Shown here in pieces: positions 5,823 to 7,863 of a DNA stretch of 7,863 nt. The stretch is from Spirochaetaceae bacterium. GTDB lineage: Bacteria; Spirochaetota; Spirochaetia; Treponematales; Treponemataceae. The stretch covers positions 1-7,863 of the forward strand of contig JAITWB010000263.1 in the NCBI GenBank assembly GCA_031285525.1. Direction: 5' to 3'. The translations under genes and the position numbers were made by a program. Position 1 is the stretch's first letter. Every line of letters begins with the position of its first letter. The notes below the pieces were generated by a model that was not told the origin of the DNA, did not search any database, and saw only the letters and a list, made by a program, of their open reading frames with translations.

Positions 5823-6246
5823 TGATGGACTTCTCCAAAAGAAAGGTGTAGAGTTCTTCTAATTGGGGAACATACCGGTTTTGAATATCTTTGAGAGCAT
5901 CTTTGAACTTTTCAAAATCGTATGTGTGGGATAGTTCATTTCTTGTTACCAGCATATCAATGAATGTTTCACCGTCAATTCCTGCATCATCAAAGAACAG
6001 AGCTGCTGCTTGTTTTATGACATTGCGGGAACCTGCAGGAGGCGGAATAAGTACGCCGTGATATTCCAGGAAATCTTTTATTGTTTTCCATGTCAGTTCC
6101 CAGGTATATTCAAACCGCTGTATAGCGCCTTCTTGTTCCAATTGATTCAATTCATCAAAGCTGCATTCATCAAATGCGGAACGCAATAAGACAAAAGCCC
6201 GAGAGAAGTTCTGGAAACGCTGCTTCCAGCGAATATCATTATTCAT
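5815..6246 (-). CDS. hepT: HepT-like HEPN toxin (HI0074 family)
   Basis: A 143-residue helical HEPN protein of the nucleotidyltransferase substrate-binding (HI0074) family. It carries the family block RFEYTWELTWKTIKDFL (44-60) and, near the end, the HEPN RNase motif R102-NELS-H107-T-Y109, an exact RX4HXY with the Tyr that MntA modifies in the characterised system. Expected role: metal-independent RNase that cuts cellular RNA and arrests growth unless AMPylated. All key residues are intact and the length is normal, so it looks functional. The start ATG has AAGGAGG 8 nt upstream and a TTGAGA-17-TATGAT promoter before it. It overlaps mntA by 8 bp. Older literature describes HI0074 only as a substrate-binding partner, so toxicity is an inference. 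Confidence 0.88.
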   Translation of the reverse strand: MNNDIRWKQRFQNFSRAFVLLRSAFDECSFDELNQLEQEGAIQRFEYTWELTWKTIKDFLEYHGVLIPPPAGSRNVIKQAAALFFDDAGIDGETFIDMLVTRNELSHTYDFEKFKDALKDIQNRYVPQLEELYTFLLEKSINE

Positions 6247-6279
6247 TTTTGTATCCTCCTTCTACAGTCAGAATGCATC

Positions 6280-6342
6280 TTATTCCTCCACCCTGATATC
6301 ATACTTTATCCTAATCCGCTTCTCAATATCCTCCGCAGACAT
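6280..6342 (-). pseudogene. Remnant of an unidentified gene's C-terminus
   Basis: A 20-codon piece encodes MSAEDIEKRI and then RIKYDIRVEE before a TAA. It is charged and protein-like but too short to assign. It lies just where the DUF1016 reading frame loses family similarity (about 6345), one frame over, so I read it as the tail end of a different gene joined to the decaying nuclease gene. The hepT promoter (6298-6326) is embedded in it. Confidence 0.35.
6298..6326 (-). promoter_or_regulatory. Sigma70-type promoter of hepT-mntA
   Basis: On the - strand, TTGAGA (6326-6321, 5 of 6), a 17-nt spacer and TATGAT (6303-6298, 5 of 6) give a good promoter with a start near 6291. The leader to the hepT ATG would be about 45 nt and holds AAGGAGG. 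No operator palindrome is evident. Confidence 0.65.
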
Positions 6343-6898
6343 CACGCTGTTCTATAAAGTCAAAAACATACGGATTTTTCAGCGTTTCAATGGCAAGCTT
6401 GCTTTGCGGTTGAGGTAAAAGGGCTTTGTAGTTTGAAGCTTTCTCTCCAATCGCTTGCCGCTGGTAGGTTTTAGTGCCAATGTGATATTCAAGAGAGGAG
6501 AGAGATCAGCCATTTTCGACAGTCTGTGAGGCGTACCACATATACTCATCGAACGACTTTGTTTTGTCAAAAAGGTATCTGTTGTGCGACCACGTCAAAA
6601 GTGCCGACACTGTCTGCACTTTTGCCTCATCAGGTACAAATTCAGCGAATTTACGCATATATTTCAGATTTCGCACGGAATATCCCTTTGTGTTCGGGAA
6701 CTCCGACTTGATGTCACGTGCAAGATTTTCGATAAACTTGACGCCGTACCCCGAATTCGCGATAATCACCTTTCCGATATTCCAGTACAGGAGAATCTGT
6801 TCACTATTTGCGCCCAACACAGCACGATACTGGGCGTTCAGGATTTGCGCTTTGACCCGCTCCAAAACCTGAAAATATTCGTTGTTGTTAATCAACAT
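6323..6898 (-). pseudogene. DUF1016/YhcG nuclease-family gene, broken
   Basis: Starts at ATG 6898 with AGGAAGG 8 nt upstream; the reading frame is open to 6937 but those extra codons come from a palindrome. The intact part is the DUF1016 N-terminal domain: YFQVLERVKAQI, LLYWNIGKVI, FIENLARDIKSEFPNTKGYS, RNLKYMRKFA, then the VQTVSALLTWSHN block and MWYASQTVENG. The next codon is TGA (6508-6506) where the family has a conserved Trp (ENGWS). The same frame then resumes recognisable family sequence, LEYHIGTKTYQRQ... to LKNPYVFDFI, before similarity ends near 6345 and a TGA at 6325-6323. So there are two lesions: a Trp-to-stop change and loss of the C-terminal PD-(D/E)XK nuclease domain (family length about 340 aa). 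A product of about 130 residues could still be made, but without nuclease. Neighbouring hsdM debris suggests a former restriction/defence locus. Confidence 0.85.
6596..6624. repeat. 29-bp near-palindrome within DUF1016 gene
   Basis: Arms 6596-6609 and 6611-6624 are inverted copies with one mismatch around a C (half site CAAAAGTGCCGACA). It coincides with the codons for VQTVSALLT, a conserved block of the family, so it may be coding constraint and not an insertion. A 27-bp relative, 25 of 27 identical when reverse-complemented, lies at 6915-6941. Confidence 0.75.
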
Positions 6899-7082
6899 CT
6901 TGCACCCTTCCTTCAAAAGTGCCAACAGTGTCGGCACTTTTCAATTTCAGTTTAACACCGTTATATCTCAAACCCAATCGCTCCGGAGTGAGGATAAAAT
7001 CCTGTTTGGCGATATCTTCCGTGGTGACAGCGGCGCAGAAGCCCTTCACGTATAGTATATCAGAATATGAGACTTCCATCAT
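6888..7082 (-). pseudogene. C-terminal fragment of type I methyltransferase HsdM
   Basis: The ORF is open from 7133, but the likely start of any product is ATG 7082, with GGGAGGG 8 nt upstream. The region about 7075-6970 reads YSDILYVKGFCAAV, TTEDIAKQDFILTPERLG, matching the C-terminal segment of HsdM (pattern VKGFC...EEI...DFVLTPGRYVG), with the usual Gly-Arg-Tyr-Val-Gly changed to Glu-Arg-Leu-Gly. The catalytic NPPF region and SAM site, several hundred residues upstream in a real HsdM, are absent; argG begins there instead. The 3' end runs through the palindrome at 6915-6941 and overlaps the DUF1016 start, ending in non-HsdM residues. It is the relic of a type I restriction-modification locus; no hsdS or hsdR is seen. 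Confidence 0.65.
6915..6941. repeat. 27-bp near-palindrome before DUF1016 gene
   Basis: Arms 6915-6927 and 6929-6941 (AAAAGTGCC...GGCACTTTT) are inverted copies with one mismatch around a G. It lies 16 nt upstream of the DUF1016 start codon, at the seam with the hsdM fragment, and is a near copy of the palindrome at 6596-6624. In RNA of the - strand the mismatch becomes a G-U pair, so a 13-bp hairpin could form just before the ribosome binding site. Confidence 0.75.
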
Positions 7083-7121
7083 GATATCATCCCTCCCTGT
7101 TCCCTGCATTTTTTTGTACGA

Positions 7122-7150
7122 TAGACAAAACACCCATTGTCAGTTATTCT
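7122..7150 (+). promoter_or_regulatory. Likely sigma70-type promoter of argG
   Basis: TAGACA (7122-7127, 5 of 6), a 17-nt spacer and TATTCT (7145-7150, 4 of 6) would start a leader of about 75 nt. The leader contains a small hairpin (7184-7189 with 7194-7199, GCGGAA/TTCCGC). I see no clear ArgR box. The match is moderate. Confidence 0.5.
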
Positions 7151-7231
7151 GAAACTTCCAATGAACAAACGGAAAGAGGGAAGGCGGAATACATTCCGCT
7201 CCGATTAACGGAAAAAAAGAGAGGTGTATAT

Positions 7232-7863
7232 ATGGCTAAAGAGAAGATCGTTCTTGCCTATTCAGGCGGACTCGATACGACGGTGATTATCCCCTGGCTT
7301 AGGGAAAACTATGACTGTGAGGTGATTGCAGTCTGTATAGACGTAGGACAGGGCGATGACTGGACGGTCATCAAAAAGCGGGCTCTGGACACAGGAGCTG
7401 CTTCCTGTTACGTGGTGGATGCCCGTGAGGAATACATCACCGACTTTATCTGGCCCGCCGTCAAGGCTTCCGCAGTATACGAGGACCTCTACCTGCTGGG
7501 AACTTCCACAGCACGGCCCCTTATCGGCAGGATTCTCGTGGAATATGCCCGTCAGGAAGGAGCTTCTGCGATCTGTCACGGCGCTACCGGAAAGGGAAAC
7601 GACCAGATCCGCTTCGAGCTTGCCATCAAGGCATTCGCTCCTGACATCAAAATCATCGCCCCCTGGCGCATCTGGGATATACAGAGCCGGGAAGAGGAGA
7701 TCGCATACCTCGAAGAACGAAACATCCCTGTTCCCATGAAGAAGGATCAGTCCTACAGCAGGGACGAGAACATATGGCATATCTCCCATGAAGGTCTGGA
7801 ACTGGAAGATCCTGCGGCGGAACCCAACTACGCCCACCTCCTCCAGCTCACCGTCCGCCCCGA
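7232..7863 (+). CDS. argG: Argininosuccinate synthase, 5' part
   Basis: ArgG ligates citrulline and aspartate using ATP, giving argininosuccinate, AMP and PPi, the penultimate step of arginine synthesis in the cytoplasm. The ATG at 7232 has GAGAGGTG upstream. The first 210 codons are present (family about 400) and the gene runs off the right edge. Visible motifs: N-terminal PP-loop AYSGGLDTT (9-17), CIDVGQG, the GTSTARPLI citrulline/aspartate-binding stretch (91-99; many relatives have GTSLARPL), [14 protein letters not shown] (114-127), APWR, and [19 protein letters not shown] near the end. Nothing is broken. It lies on the strand opposite the decayed genes and has its own promoter, so it is independent of them. 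Confidence 0.97.
   Translation, partial: MAKEKIVLAYSGGLDTTVIIPWLRENYDCEVIAVCIDVGQGDDWTVIKKRALDTGAASCYVVDAREEYITDFIWPAVKASAVYEDLYLLGTSTARPLIGRILVEYARQEGASAICHGATGKGNDQIRFELAIKAFAPDIKIIAPWRIWDIQSREEEIAYLEERNIPVPMKKDQSYSRDENIWHISHEGLELEDPAAEPNYAHLLQLTVRP

Noticed and set aside
6506..6508. TGA as recoded Trp or selenocysteine
   Set aside because: TGA is used as a normal stop elsewhere in the window, no SECIS-like hairpin context is evident, and the frame is truncated downstream anyway.
6596..6941. CRISPR-like array from two similar palindromes
   Set aside because: Only two copies about 318 bp apart with coding sequence between them; no regular spacers and no cas genes.
4933..7231. Insertion sequence or integrative element
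   Set aside because: No transposase or integrase motif, no matching terminal inverted repeats enclosing the region, and no tRNA attachment site.
7262..7837. 191-codon - strand ORF opposite argG
   Set aside because: Antisense shadow; the + strand frame encodes unmistakable ArgG motifs.

Overview
The window (7863 bp) looks like a spirochaete chromosome, most likely Treponema-related. This is an inference from gene content (a PilZ protein in an operon with CBS/HATPase, DRTGG-like and PHP proteins; an EttA-type ABC-F ATPase; bacterial argG), from roughly 50% GC core genes beside an AT-richer gap, and from short palindromic repeats. No rRNA or marker gene fixes the taxon.

Layout. (1) Positions 1-220, + strand: a good sigma70-type promoter, a roughly 140-nt region with no convincing ORF but with hairpins, and an intrinsic terminator. 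This is a candidate stand-alone small RNA. (2) Positions 240-3116, - strand: a compact four-gene operon read leftwards: degenerate receiver-like + PilZ (c-di-GMP) protein, CBS-pair + GHKL/anti-sigma-type ATPase, small DRTGG-like protein, PHP-domain metallohydrolase. It reads as a sensory/regulatory module; similar ATPase/DRTGG/PHP sets sit beside [FeFe]-hydrogenase genes in other anaerobes, but no hydrogenase gene is in this window. (3) Positions 3196-4932, + strand: ettA, divergent from the operon. Both divergent genes lack a Shine-Dalgarno sequence and carry a -10-like hexamer 6-7 nt before the chosen ATG, so both may give leaderless mRNAs. (4) Positions 4933-7133: an AT-richer accessory scar of intact and broken defence-type genes, all on the - strand: an hsdM C-terminal fragment, a DUF1016/YhcG nuclease-family pseudogene with a Trp-to-stop mutation and a lost C-terminus, a small unidentified gene tail, an apparently intact HEPN-MNT toxin-antitoxin pair (hepT-mntA) with its own promoter, and a membrane protein cut off by a junction with another gene tail. 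Several palindromic repeats lie in and beside these pieces. (5) Position 7232 to the end, + strand: the first 210 codons of argG, with its own promoter and ribosome binding site.

How the genes work together: the PilZ/CBS-ATPase/DRTGG/PHP operon probably joins nucleotide signals (c-di-GMP through PilZ, adenine nucleotides through CBS) to a protein-binding ATPase. ettA (translation) and argG (arginine synthesis) are housekeeping genes. The gap between them seems to have been a site for repeated gain and decay of restriction and toxin-antitoxin genes, with hepT-mntA the best-preserved survivor.
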